A DNA stretch of 11,867 bases from an uncultured Mycoplasmatota bacterium (lineage in GTDB: Bacteria; Bacillota_I; Bacilli_A; RF39; UBA660): positions 1 to 11,867 of the forward strand of contig CANDHX010000027.1 in assembly GCA_947384645.1 (NCBI GenBank), in the 5' to 3' direction. The first letter of the stretch is position 1, and every line of letters starts with the position of its first letter. Both the position numbers and the translations under genes were made by a program. Below, piece by piece: positions 1 to 7,475 of the stretch. The notes under the pieces were generated by a model. That model was not told the DNA's origin and searched no databases. It saw only the letters and a list, made by a program, of their open reading frames with translations.

Positions 1-2
1 AT

Positions 3-1454
3 TATAAACCATTCTTGATGACTATTCTATTTATCGGTTTAAAGCTTATTGAATGGATTATAATATCTTTTAAAGCTATGCTAGAAGAGAAGCTGTTAAA
101 AAAAGTAGACGAAGAGATTTTCGAGAATTTTACTAATCACATCTTTAAGTTACCGATAAAATATATCCATAATACTAGAGTAGGTGAGATAGTAAAGAAA
201 ATCGAAGACATGACTCATGTCAAAAGTTTATTTGCTAGAATAGTGTTAGTGAATTTTCTAGATCTATTAACTATGCTCGTCACTATAAGTATGCTATTCT
301 ATATTTTTCCTAAGATAGCTTATATATATCTCTTCGTATTGTCTTTAATCTTTTTAACTATACCTTTTTTAGAACAACTCAAATATAGAAGAAACAAAAA
401 AAATATACGACTTTACGAAGAGTTCTCAGGGACTCTAGTCGAAACTTTAGAAGGATTAGAAAGCGTTAAGAATTTATCTTTAGAGAACCGTTTTAAAGAA
501 AAAGTCGACCAATGTTTCCGAGCTTATACTAGTGATATTAAGGGTTTGAATTTATTAGAAAGAAAAATCGATTTATATAAAAATTATATTTTCGAAATTG
601 CCCTTTTAATAGTAAATCTAGTCGGATTCTTGAGTTTAAGCGAAAGCTTTACTTTTTACGACTTACTCGTTACATCATCTTTCTTTTCTTTAGCATATTC
701 TTCTGTTTTGAGTTTAAGCGTCACTATATCGGATATACTAAAAGGAAAGATTCTTTTTAGAAGTTTGGGAGAGTTTTTGGACATATCTAAAGAACGTGAT
801 AAGGAAATTTTTGACCAACAATTTAAGTCTTTAGAAGTCTCCAATTTGAATTATTCTTTTGACCCGTTTTCTGTCATTATAAAAGACTTTTCTTGGAAAT
901 TTAAAAGGGGATGCAAATATCTTTTTAAAGGTCCGTCCGGTGTTGGAAAGAGTACATTAGTAAAGTGTCTTTCTGGAATATACGATAATTATGAAGGTAA
1001 AATAACTTTGAACGGCGTAGATATCCAAAATATCGCTCTATCTTCTTTGAGAAGTTATTGTGTCTATATAGGACAAGAGGAAAGACTCTTTAGTGGGACA
1101 ATTTGGGATAATATCACAAATGGATGCGATGATAGAGAAAAGTTTGAAAATGTATCAAAGATATGCGAATTAGACGAAGTAATGAATACTAGAGCTTTAA
1201 GGGAAAATACAGCTCTATTGGAAGGAGCAACGAATTTAAGCGGTGGAGAGAAAGCTAGATTGATTTTGGCAAGAGCTCTATATAAAAATCCAAGTGTATT
1301 GATAGTAGACGAAACACTATCTAGCGTTTCAGAAGATATGGAAAATAAGATTATCGAAAGGCTAATAAATATAGAAAGCTTAACATTAATATATATAACT
1401 CATAGAAACAAAGATAGATTATTTAAAAATATCATTTTACTTGGAAAGGAGTGA
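3..1454 (+). CDS. ABC exporter for double-glycine peptides, 5'-truncated (permease plus ATPase)
   Basis: This is an ATP-driven exporter of the cytoplasmic membrane with a fused permease and ATPase. The frame has no stop back to the window edge, so the true start lies outside; numbering here begins at TTG 15. Hydrophobic membrane segments are visible near residues 2-18, 75-118 and 190-235, followed by a C-terminal nucleotide-binding domain. That domain has Walker A GPSGVGKS (306-313), the Q-loop region YIGQEERLFSG, signature LSGGE (408-412), Walker B ending IVDE (D432, E433) and the H-loop His463. The next two genes encode GG-leader peptides, so I infer a peptide exporter of the ComA/LagD (PCAT) type. 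Such proteins carry an N-terminal C39 peptidase that cuts after GG; if present here it would be upstream of the window and cannot be seen. The stop codon overlaps the ribosome binding site of the first peptide gene, which implies co-transcription. A lipid or drug exporter is possible but less likely given the context. Confidence 0.9.
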   Translation, partial: YKPFLMTILFIGLKLIEWIIISFKAMLEEKLLKKVDEEIFENFTNHIFKLPIKYIHNTRVGEIVKKIEDMTHVKSLFARIVLVNFLDLLTMLVTISMLFYIFPKIAYIYLFVLSLIFLTIPFLEQLKYRRNKKNIRLYEEFSGTLVETLEGLESVKNLSLENRFKEKVDQCFRAYTSDIKGLNLLERKIDLYKNYIFEIALLIVNLVGFLSLSESFTFYDLLVTSSFFSLAYSSVLSLSVTISDILKGKILFRSLGEFLDISKERDKEIFDQQFKSLEVSNLNYSFDPFSVIIKDFSWKFKRGCKYLFKGPSGVGKSTLVKCLSGIYDNYEGKITLNGVDIQNIALSSLRSYCVYIGQEERLFSGTIWDNITNGCDDREKFENVSKICELDEVMNTRALRENTALLEGATNLSGGEKARLILARALYKNPSVLIVDETLSSVSEDMENKIIERLINIESLTLIYITHRNKDRLFKNIILLGKE

Positions 1455-1459
1455 AAAAT

Positions 1460-1615
1460 ATGGTATTAAATGAAGCAGAATTATATACGATAAAAGGCGG
1501 TGCTTTTAGCCTTAAAACTGCAATTTTAGTGGGTATAGGAGGCTTGATTACCTTATTAGTAGGCGTGATAGACGGATATATGAACCCTCAAAAGTGCAAT
1601 ATGAGAAAACGTTAG
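1460..1615 (+). CDS. Double-glycine leader peptide 1 (bacteriocin-like precursor)
   Basis: This is a 51-residue peptide from ATG 1460, with ribosome binding site AAAGGAG (1445-1451) eight bases upstream. The leader MVLNEAELYTIKGG is a typical double-glycine leader: Leu at -11, acidic Glu and hydrophobic Leu/Ile positions, and GG at -2/-1. The mature part is 37 residues with a long hydrophobic glycine-rich stretch, a GxxxG motif (GVIDG, mature residues 21-25) and a basic tail ending RKR. It contains one Cys, at mature position 32, and its net charge is about +4. GG-leader peptides are cleaved and exported by the type of transporter encoded directly upstream. GxxxG motifs are known from two-peptide (class IIb) bacteriocins, where they mediate helix pairing. 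The antimicrobial role is an inference; a peptide pheromone is the main alternative. Confidence 0.8.
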   Translation: MVLNEAELYTIKGGAFSLKTAILVGIGGLITLLVGVIDGYMNPQKCNMRKR

Positions 1616-1629
1616 AAAGGAGTGGTATC

Positions 1630-1791
1630 TTGTATTTAAATGAACTAGACTTGTACAATATAAAAGGTGGAGCAGCAATAACGAGTACTTTTTTGAATTC
1701 TGTTGCTCGTCTTATCACGACTGTATTGGACTTTGGAAGAACAATAGGTTCTTCTATTGCTAGATATAAAAATAAAAAATATTGTTATTAA
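1630..1791 (+). CDS. Double-glycine leader peptide 2 (bacteriocin-like partner)
   Basis: This is a 53-residue peptide read from TTG 1630. That start is chosen because AAAGGAG (1616-1622) lies seven bases upstream and because it gives a 14-residue leader, MYLNELDLYNIKGG, matching peptide 1 in length and pattern. A longer in-frame version from 1594 would overlap peptide 1 and put extra residues before the leader. The mature part has 39 residues: an amphipathic hydrophobic region, GxxxG (GRTIG, mature 22-26), a basic tail (RYKNKK) and one Cys at mature position 38. Net charge is about +5. The mature sequence is unrelated to that of peptide 1, but its GxxxG and its C-terminal Cys sit at matching places. 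This supports a two-component secreted peptide system. No immunity gene follows; cca is next and has its own promoter. Confidence 0.75.
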   Translation: MYLNELDLYNIKGGAAITSTFLNSVARLITTVLDFGRTIGSSIARYKNKKYCY

Positions 1792-1796
1792 TTTAC

Positions 1797-1825
1797 TTGT
1801 TACATCAATTTGTTTTTGCTATAAT
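1797..1825 (+). promoter_or_regulatory. Sigma-A-type promoter for cca-dnaD-nth
   Basis: A -35 box TTGTTA (1797-1802) is 17 bases from a perfect -10 box TATAAT (1820-1825). TG at 1817-1818 makes this an extended -10. It lies just behind the second peptide gene and 36 bases before the cca ATG. Confidence 0.75.
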
Positions 1826-1861
1826 AAATGTGCTTATGTTTTAGAAAGATTAAAGGGTAGT

Positions 1862-2935
1862 ATGGAAGTACAAGACTATTTAAAAAAATTAAAAAATAAA
1901 GGATATACTAGTTATATAGTAGGAGGATATACTAGAGATTATCTTTTAGGACTGAATTCTTTTGACGTAGATATTACTACTGCTGCTACCCCAAATGATG
2001 TAAGAAAAGTCTTTAATATAAATGGAAAAGACAATTTCGGTTCTATAAGGATAAAAGATGAACCTTATATAATCGATATAACGACTTTTCGCAAAGAAAT
2101 TTCTTATAGTGGAAGAAAGCCAAAGGTCGTCTTCATCGAAGAAGTCTTGGAAGACCTATTTAGAAGGGATTTTACGATTAATGCCATATGTCTAGATGAC
2201 AATTTGGAAGTTTATGACCCCTTAGGTGGCTTCGAAGATTTAAAATCTAAAACGATAAGAGTTATAGGAGATATAGCAAAAAAGTTCCAAGAAGATCCTC
2301 TTAGGATTTTAAGAGCTATTAGATTTGCTGTTATATACGATTTCGAGATAGAGGAAAATGCCTATCGTTTCATAAAAGAAAACGGACGCCTTTTAAAGTC
2401 GTTATCGTATAAAAGAAAAATCGAAGAGTTAGATTTGATGTTTAATAGTCCTTTTTATCAAAAAGCGTTAGACTTACTAGAAGATTTAAATCTATTAGAT
2501 GCTTTGGGTTTAAAATTAGAGAAAGATTATTTTGTGCCCAAAACGAGAATTGGAATATGGATTTACGTTAATCCAGTAGAAGCGTATCCTTTTAGTAAGC
2601 TTGATAAAAAACGCATGAGCGATATTCGAGCGATTTTAGCACTTGGAGATATCGACAGAAAGACGATTTTTACTTATGGTATAAAGAATGCTTTAATAGC
2701 TGGAAATCTATTGGGTATTAAAGAAGATAAGATTGTGAGTATATACGATAGTCTTCCTATAAAGAGCGAAAGCGAACTGGTGATTGACGGCGATACCATT
2801 AAAAGTGTCTTAAATCTCAATAGTAGTTTAAAGATTGGGAAGATAAAAAGCGACGTGCTATATGAGGTCTTAAAAGGGACCCTTAAGAATGAACGAAGTA
2901 TATTAATTAAATATTTATTAGAAAATTGGAAGTGA
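1862..2935 (+). CDS. cca: CCA tRNA nucleotidyltransferase (class II)
   Basis: This 357-residue cytoplasmic enzyme adds or repairs the 3' CCA end of tRNAs using CTP and ATP. Class II nucleotidyltransferase motifs are clear. VGGYTRD (20-26) is followed by the metal-binding DVD (Asp35, Asp37), then RRDFTINAI (101-109), DPLGG, and EDPLRILRAIRF (144-155), the head/neck region. ATG 1862 is chosen because it is preceded by AAAGGG and gives the usual short N terminus; the frame stays open upstream to 1757, but that stretch contains the promoter and the end of the peptide gene. At 357 residues it is somewhat shorter than many bacterial homologues (about 400), mainly in the less conserved C-terminal body/tail. 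Its stop lies seven bases before dnaD. A poly(A) polymerase of the same family cannot be fully excluded, but the short length and single copy here favour cca. Confidence 0.9.
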   Translation: MEVQDYLKKLKNKGYTSYIVGGYTRDYLLGLNSFDVDITTAATPNDVRKVFNINGKDNFGSIRIKDEPYIIDITTFRKEISYSGRKPKVVFIEEVLEDLFRRDFTINAICLDDNLEVYDPLGGFEDLKSKTIRVIGDIAKKFQEDPLRILRAIRFAVIYDFEIEENAYRFIKENGRLLKSLSYKRKIEELDLMFNSPFYQKALDLLEDLNLLDALGLKLEKDYFVPKTRIGIWIYVNPVEAYPFSKLDKKRMSDIRAILALGDIDRKTIFTYGIKNALIAGNLLGIKEDKIVSIYDSLPIKSESELVIDGDTIKSVLNLNSSLKIGKIKSDVLYEVLKGTLKNERSILIKYLLENWK

Positions 2936-2941
2936 TTAAAA

Positions 2942-3592
2942 ATGGGCGATACTATTGTTAGATTATATCAGAAACAAAATTTTGTCATCGGAGAGGATAT
3001 CTTGAGGACGATAAAAAAGAATAATTTAACATTAGATGAAGCCCTTTTAATCATCTATTTTTGTGGAAACAACAATCATCCAGAGTTGGATATTGAAGAT
3101 ATCATGAGCAAATTCATGATGGACGAATTATCTATTATGAAAGCTTTTGCCAATATTACAAATAAGAATTTGATAAAGATTAATATGGTTAAAAATAAGG
3201 ACGGCAAAGTCGAAGAGTTAATAGATTTAACGCCTTTTTATGAATCGATTGCTGTAGATTTAAACGAAGTTAAAAAGAAAGACAGCGATGAAGGAGTATT
3301 CAGTTTGTTCGAAAAAGAATTTGCTAGACCCTTGTCGTCTACAGAGTTCGAACTAATAAACAACTGGTTAGATAAAGGAATAAGCGAAGAACTTATCAAT
3401 TGTGCTTTGAAGGAAGCTATATTCAACGGATCTTTTACCCTTAGATATATCGATGCTATATTGTCTGAATGGACAAAAAAGGGTTTTAAATCGTCTAAGG
3501 ATGTAGATTTGTATTTAAAGAAACGAAAACCTTCAAAAGTAAGACGCAATGAGGATTTGTTCGATTATAATTGGTTGGATGACGATGAATAG
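2942..3592 (+). CDS. dnaD: DnaD-family replication initiation protein
   Basis: This 216-residue protein of the Gram-positive primosome helps load the replicative helicase with DnaB/DnaI proteins. The N-terminal half (about 1-110) fits the winged-helix oligomerisation domain. The C-terminal half, from about residue 123 (FEKEFARPLS), is the DnaD domain with its conserved closing motif YIDAILSEW (169-177). A basic stretch (KKRKPSKVRR) and an acidic tail follow. It starts seven bases after the cca stop with only a weak ribosome binding site inside the cca end, suggesting translational coupling. Its last eight bases overlap nth. In Bacillus and Staphylococcus dnaD and nth are also adjacent, which supports the assignment. 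Confidence 0.9.
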   Translation: MGDTIVRLYQKQNFVIGEDILRTIKKNNLTLDEALLIIYFCGNNNHPELDIEDIMSKFMMDELSIMKAFANITNKNLIKINMVKNKDGKVEELIDLTPFYESIAVDLNEVKKKDSDEGVFSLFEKEFARPLSSTEFELINNWLDKGISEELINCALKEAIFNGSFTLRYIDAILSEWTKKGFKSSKDVDLYLKKRKPSKVRRNEDLFDYNWLDDDE

Positions 3593-4199
3593 AGATATAT
3601 TAAGAAAATTAGATATATTGGTGCCAAATCCTTCTTGCCCCTTAAACTACGAGAAAGATTATGAGCTTCTTTTAGCAGTTATGTTGAGTGCCCAAACGAC
3701 TGACGACAGGGTAAACGAAGTAACTAAGGAACTATTTAAATACAATCTAGAACAACTTGCTAATATGGATAGCGAAACGATTATGCATATAATAAAACCT
3801 GTGGGTACCCAAAAAAGAAAGAGCGAGTATATAAAAAAAATAGCAGCTAGGCTATTAGAAGATTATAATGGGCGTGTACCTCACGATAGAGAATATGTCG
3901 AAAATCTACCTGGAGTAGGACATAAGACTTGTAATGTCGTCTTCTCTGAACTTTTTAATGAGCCAACATTAGCGGTTGATACTCACGTAGAAAGAGTTAG
4001 TAAACGATTAGGACTTGTCAAGCAAAATGACGATGTAATAGAAGTCGAAGAAAAGCTTATGAAGTTTTTTCCAAAAGAAAGCTGGGCTAAAGTACACGTT
4101 CAACTAGTTCTATTTGGAAGATATGTTTGTAAAGCAAAGAAACCGAATTGTGATGAGTGTCCTTTTAAAAATGTAGAATGTAAAAAGCCTTTAGATTAA
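3585..4199 (+). CDS. nth: Endonuclease III, DNA glycosylase/AP lyase
   Basis: This 204-residue base-excision-repair enzyme removes oxidised pyrimidines and cuts at abasic sites. Visible features are LLLAVMLSAQTTD near the N terminus and the helix-hairpin-helix LPGVGHKT with catalytic Lys114. Then come the catalytic Asp132 (AVDTHV) and a C-terminal iron-sulphur cluster site with Cys182, Cys189, Cys192 and Cys199. The last cysteine interval is C-X6-C, where E. coli and B. subtilis have C-X5-C. ATG 3585 is chosen because it gives the family's usual N terminus; ATG 3579 and TTG 3549 are in-frame alternatives. The start lies inside the dnaD end, so translation is probably coupled. The gene ends within the upstream arm and loop of a shared terminator. 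Confidence 0.93.
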   Translation: MNRDILRKLDILVPNPSCPLNYEKDYELLLAVMLSAQTTDDRVNEVTKELFKYNLEQLANMDSETIMHIIKPVGTQKRKSEYIKKIAARLLEDYNGRVPHDREYVENLPGVGHKTCNVVFSELFNEPTLAVDTHVERVSKRLGLVKQNDDVIEVEEKLMKFFPKESWAKVHVQLVLFGRYVCKAKKPNCDECPFKNVECKKPLD

Positions 4200-4216
4200 A
4201 TTCTCAAGGCTTTTTT
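4182..4216. terminator. Bidirectional intrinsic terminator between nth and ponA
   Basis: A perfect 10-bp inverted repeat, AAAAAGCCTT (4182-4191) and AAGGCTTTTT (4206-4215), surrounds a 14-base loop. It gives a T-run on the plus strand and, read the other way, on the minus strand. It overlaps the nth stop codon and lies just past the ponA stop, so it can serve both convergent operons. Confidence 0.85.
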
Positions 4217-4221
4217 CATAT

Positions 4222-6813
4222 TTATTCTTCATCGTTTGTAATGTTGTCATCATTTTGGTCATCATCATCGGCATCACTAGGTCCAGAAGGGTCTAGACTT
4301 CCATTTAATTTAACAGTAATCTCTTTTCCAGCGCTGGCATTAGCTTTGAATATGGTATATGTACTTTTGACGACAAATGAAGCAGTATTCGTATTTGTAA
4401 TAGATGTCGTAAAGGAATTCGTGCTAGATGTTCCAAGGCTTATCAAAGTGCCATCAGCTTTTCTTTCGAAGATTTCATATACTAAGTTTCCTATATTAGT
4501 TACATTGTATTCCAATCTCTGGTTATAGTATTTTTCAGACCAACGTTCATAGCCGCTGTCAAAATAGTTTTTTAAGTATTCATCATCAATGGCATCTGGA
4601 GTTTCAATCGGAGTCCAAGTCAAATGAACTTGATTACCGACAGTCGTATAAGTCAAATTAGTGACATCATTTAATCTCGTAAATCTAGTCGATACTTCTG
4701 TAGGTTCAGTACCTTTTTTAAATACTTCTGTACTTCTTAGATTGTCCGGTGTGAATTCGCTTGCTAGTGCAGTCGGAATTGTACCTAATTCGACATCGAC
4801 ACTTATGACTCCTGCTGGTTTAGACCAACGGGAATTTTTTTCCATTATGTTTCTAGTCAAGCCATTAGCGATTTGTCTACGAGCAGTCCAACCTTCGTTT
4901 TGAGTAAGATAGTGTTCTTTGGTGTTATAGTCATATCCATACCAAAAAGCTATAGCATAGTCAGGAGAGTAGGACACTTGCCATGAGTCTTTAATAGCAG
5001 TTCCTTTTAGTCCTAATTGTTTTACTTTATTTTGGTCTTCACTAGTCGTTCCTGTTTTACTTGCGATATCGGTTCCACTAACAGAACTAACACTTACGTT
5101 TCCACTTGTGACAGCCCACTTTAATATATAATTGATTATATAGGCTGTTTCTTCGCTCATCGCTTTGGTTTTCTTTACAGGTGTAACATATGTTTCATCC
5201 GAATCTCTATATTCTATTTTTGTAAAAGAATAAGGTTCAATATAATAGCCTCCTCGAGAGAATGTTGCATAGGCAGCTGCCATTTCTAGTGGGCTTACTC
5301 CCTCAAAGGCTCCAATTGAAGCACTTTCTAATATTTCTCCATTGTGTATCTCTGGAGTTATTCCCAAATTAGTAACAAATTCATATTTTTGAGACTGGGT
5401 AGTTGCTTGGAAAGTTTGAAGAGCAGGGATATTTCTACTACTTCCCAAAGCCGTTTTAGCAGTCATTATACCTTTATAATCTTTTCCTACGTTTGTAATC
5501 GATGTTCCATTTGAGTAATTGTAAACGTCATCTACGATTGTTGTACCAGAACCCCAACCTTCGAATTCTATAGCTGGACCGTAGTCGAATATAGGTTTAG
5601 CAGTAGAACCTGGATGTCTCGATATTTGGGTCGCATAATTCCAAACACGCTCTCCATTACGATTTCTGCCGTTACCTACTGCAATTAAAGCTCCTGTTTC
5701 GACATCGACTACAGCAATTCCACATTGAACGACGTCGTTTACCCATTTATATCCGCCTGTAAAAAGATTGCCAGCATATAAATCGTTTACAACTTTTTGT
5801 TTATTTTGTCTTAGAGTCGTGTAAACGTTCATCGATACCAATGCAGGGTCGTTGCCAGTTCTATCGATAACTTCGGCTATGACAGTATCGATGAAACCAC
5901 GATTTTCTGTATTAGAGTAACTGTAACCAGAGAGCATGTCTTGTAAAGAAATAGCCTTAGCAACTTCTGCCTCTTCCTCATTTATATAACCGTGTCTAAC
6001 CATCAGATTTAATACTTGGTTTCTTCTGTTTTGAGCTTTTTCTGGATTTCTATATGGGTCAAAAGCAGTAGGCGCTTGGAATAGGCCAGCAATTGTTGCT
6101 GCTTCTGATAGGTTTAATTCGCTTACCGATTTATTGAAATAGGTTTTAGCAGCTTGAGATACTCCATAAGCATTACTTCCTAAGAATGCTTGGTTTACAT
6201 AGAATTCTATAATTTCTTGTTTAGTGTAAGTTTTTTCAACCTTGAATACGGCCATGTATATGTCAGTAAACTTACGAATAATACCTTTAATACCAGTAGA
6301 AACCGTTCCATTATAGGTATTTTTTACGATTTGCATCGTGAGTGTTGAACCACCACCAGCGTCGCTGTGTCCAAGCAATTGTCCTACAACAGCTTTAGAA
6401 AAACGAAGTAAATCGATACCGCTGTGCTGAAAAAACTTCGAGTCCTCTGTCGCAACTATCGCATCGACTAGGACGTCAGGTAATTCGTCATATGTGACGT
6501 TTTCTCTATGTTGAACTCCAAGTTCGGCAATGACGTTCATGTCTGCATCATATAGTACAGATGACGAAGCTTTATAGAGCATTTTTACATCGAACTCTGG
6601 GGCGGCAACTATAATATAGACACAGAAAGATAGACCCATTAGGGCTACTGCTATCATAACTGATAATAAACCTATTAAAACTATGTGTCTTTTCGGTCTA
6701 GACTTTTTCTTTTTTTCTTTAATTACAGTCTCCATCTTTTGAATATTGTTTCCTTTTTTCTTCTTTATGTTTTGAGTAATTTTTGAAAATTCAACTTTTG
6801 GTTTTTTTGCCAT
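4222..6813 (-). CDS. ponA: Class A penicillin-binding protein (bifunctional transglycosylase/transpeptidase)
   Basis: This 863-residue membrane-anchored enzyme polymerises and cross-links peptidoglycan outside the cell. A lysine-rich cytoplasmic tail (1-42) precedes one membrane segment (about 43-71). The GT51 glycosyltransferase domain follows, with catalytic Glu123 in ATEDSKFFQH and the motif GGGSTLTMQIVKN (153-165). The transpeptidase domain has STAK (active Ser403, Lys406), SRN (459-461) and KTGT (586-589). After it comes a region with fibronectin-III-like character (about 715-830) and a very acidic Asp/Glu/Asn-rich tail of about 24 residues. ATG 6813 has AAGGAG nine bases upstream, inside the end of recU, so recU and ponA form one operon as in Bacillus and Staphylococcus. 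It is named ponA by this synteny; PBP1a or PBP2 would be equivalent names. Confidence 0.95.
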   Translation of the reverse strand: MAKKPKVEFSKITQNIKKKKGNNIQKMETVIKEKKKKSRPKRHIVLIGLLSVMIAVALMGLSFCVYIIVAAPEFDVKMLYKASSSVLYDADMNVIAELGVQHRENVTYDELPDVLVDAIVATEDSKFFQHSGIDLLRFSKAVVGQLLGHSDAGGGSTLTMQIVKNTYNGTVSTGIKGIIRKFTDIYMAVFKVEKTYTKQEIIEFYVNQAFLGSNAYGVSQAAKTYFNKSVSELNLSEAATIAGLFQAPTAFDPYRNPEKAQNRRNQVLNLMVRHGYINEEEAEVAKAISLQDMLSGYSYSNTENRGFIDTVIAEVIDRTGNDPALVSMNVYTTLRQNKQKVVNDLYAGNLFTGGYKWVNDVVQCGIAVVDVETGALIAVGNGRNRNGERVWNYATQISRHPGSTAKPIFDYGPAIEFEGWGSGTTIVDDVYNYSNGTSITNVGKDYKGIMTAKTALGSSRNIPALQTFQATTQSQKYEFVTNLGITPEIHNGEILESASIGAFEGVSPLEMAAAYATFSRGGYYIEPYSFTKIEYRDSDETYVTPVKKTKAMSEETAYIINYILKWAVTSGNVSVSSVSGTDIASKTGTTSEDQNKVKQLGLKGTAIKDSWQVSYSPDYAIAFWYGYDYNTKEHYLTQNEGWTARRQIANGLTRNIMEKNSRWSKPAGVISVDVELGTIPTALASEFTPDNLRSTEVFKKGTEPTEVSTRFTRLNDVTNLTYTTVGNQVHLTWTPIETPDAIDDEYLKNYFDSGYERWSEKYYNQRLEYNVTNIGNLVYEIFERKADGTLISLGTSSTNSFTTSITNTNTASFVVKSTYTIFKANASAGKEITVKLNGSLDPSGPSDADDDDQNDDNITNDEE

Positions 6814-6814
6814 G

Positions 6815-7375
6815 TCAATCTTCTCCTTTAAAATATATGCAATCTACTGTTTTCAAATAATCGATAGAAGGTCTTAAACCGATATCTATTTTGTGACAAT
6901 TTTCTTTAAAATAAGAGTAAGGGATGCTTTTGCGTGTTTCGTTTTCTTTGAAATATAGCAAATCTTCGCCCTTTAACAAATAATATTCATCTCTAATCGA
7001 AACTATAAGAAAACTTATTGCACCGTGCTTGAGTATTCTTTTTAAATATAAAAATTGATGTTCATGTATATTGGCTAGAGGAAAAGCTGTTTTGGAGTGT
7101 GACTCTTTTGCTTCAAAGTCTATATATTTTCCTCTATATATCCCATTATAATCGAAGGTCGATTTATCTTTGAAATAGGCTTTTCTTATATGGTTATTTT
7201 TATGGTCGACGTCGATCAGGCCGATAGGAGTAGGTTTTTTATAGATAACAGCTATATCGTTTTCTAGATAATAATCATTGGCAGAATTTATAAGTGTTTC
7301 TAAGTTCATTCCTCGATTTCGGTAATCGATGACGTTTTTGGAAAATTTTTCTTTCTGTTTTAGGGGATAATTCAA
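6815..7375 (-). CDS. recU: Holliday junction resolvase RecU
   Basis: This nuclease of about 186 residues resolves four-way DNA junctions in recombination and chromosome segregation of Gram-positive bacteria. Family motifs are NRGMNLE, KKPTPIGL, STFDYNG with catalytic Asp, and IDFEAKE with catalytic Glu and Lys, followed by FPLANIHEHQ. I choose TTG 7375 as start because AGGTGA (7387-7382, minus strand) lies six bases before it. The first in-frame TTG, at 7381, directly abuts that site. The chosen N terminus, MNYPLKQK, also resembles the MIRYP start of B. subtilis RecU. The stop is one base from the ponA ATG, and the ponA ribosome binding site lies within recU. Confidence 0.9.
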   Translation of the reverse strand: MNYPLKQKEKFSKNVIDYRNRGMNLETLINSANDYYLENDIAVIYKKPTPIGLIDVDHKNNHIRKAYFKDKSTFDYNGIYRGKYIDFEAKESHSKTAFPLANIHEHQFLYLKRILKHGAISFLIVSIRDEYYLLKGEDLLYFKENETRKSIPYSYFKENCHKIDIGLRPSIDYLKTVDCIYFKGED

Positions 7376-7393
7376 ACTCAATCACCTAGGGAT

Positions 7394-7422
7394 ATTATAC
7401 TATTTTTTTTGTTTTTTTTCCA
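7394..7422 (-). promoter_or_regulatory. Candidate recU-ponA promoter
   Basis: On the minus strand a perfect -10 box TATAAT (7399-7394) lies 17 bases after a weak -35 TGGAAA (7422-7417). Transcription would begin near 7387, leaving an unusually short leader with the ribosome binding site at the very 5' end. A promoter further upstream is possible. Confidence 0.5.
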
Positions 7423-7447
7423 TATTAACATTTTAGTATTTTATTAC

Positions 7448-7475
7448 TTGACACTTTTTAATGAAGCTTTATACT
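7448..7475 (+). promoter_or_regulatory. Strong sigma-A promoter pointing into a gap without genes
   Basis: The consensus -35 TTGACA (7448-7453) is followed after 16 bases by TATACT (7470-7475), on the plus strand. Transcription would start near 7482, about 250 bases before engB's own promoter. No reading frame with a ribosome binding site follows. It could drive a small non-coding RNA or be an upstream engB promoter with a long leader. Confidence 0.55.

Noticed and set aside
1460..1791. Lanthipeptide or other heavily modified peptide precursors
   Set aside because: Each mature peptide has only one Cys, and no LanM, LanB/C, radical SAM or YcaO-type enzyme is present in the window.
1452..2935. 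TGA read as tryptophan (Mycoplasma code)
   Set aside because: The transporter, cca and recU end at TGA in sensible positions, and Trp is encoded by TGG throughout.
3238..3549. Open frame on the minus strand inside dnaD
   Set aside because: It is antisense to a confidently identified gene, has no ribosome binding site and no recognisable motif. The same applies to the minus-strand frames at 656-844, 9267-9533, 9798-10350 and 11178-11363, and to the plus-strand frames at 4241-4528 and 4661-4903 inside ponA.
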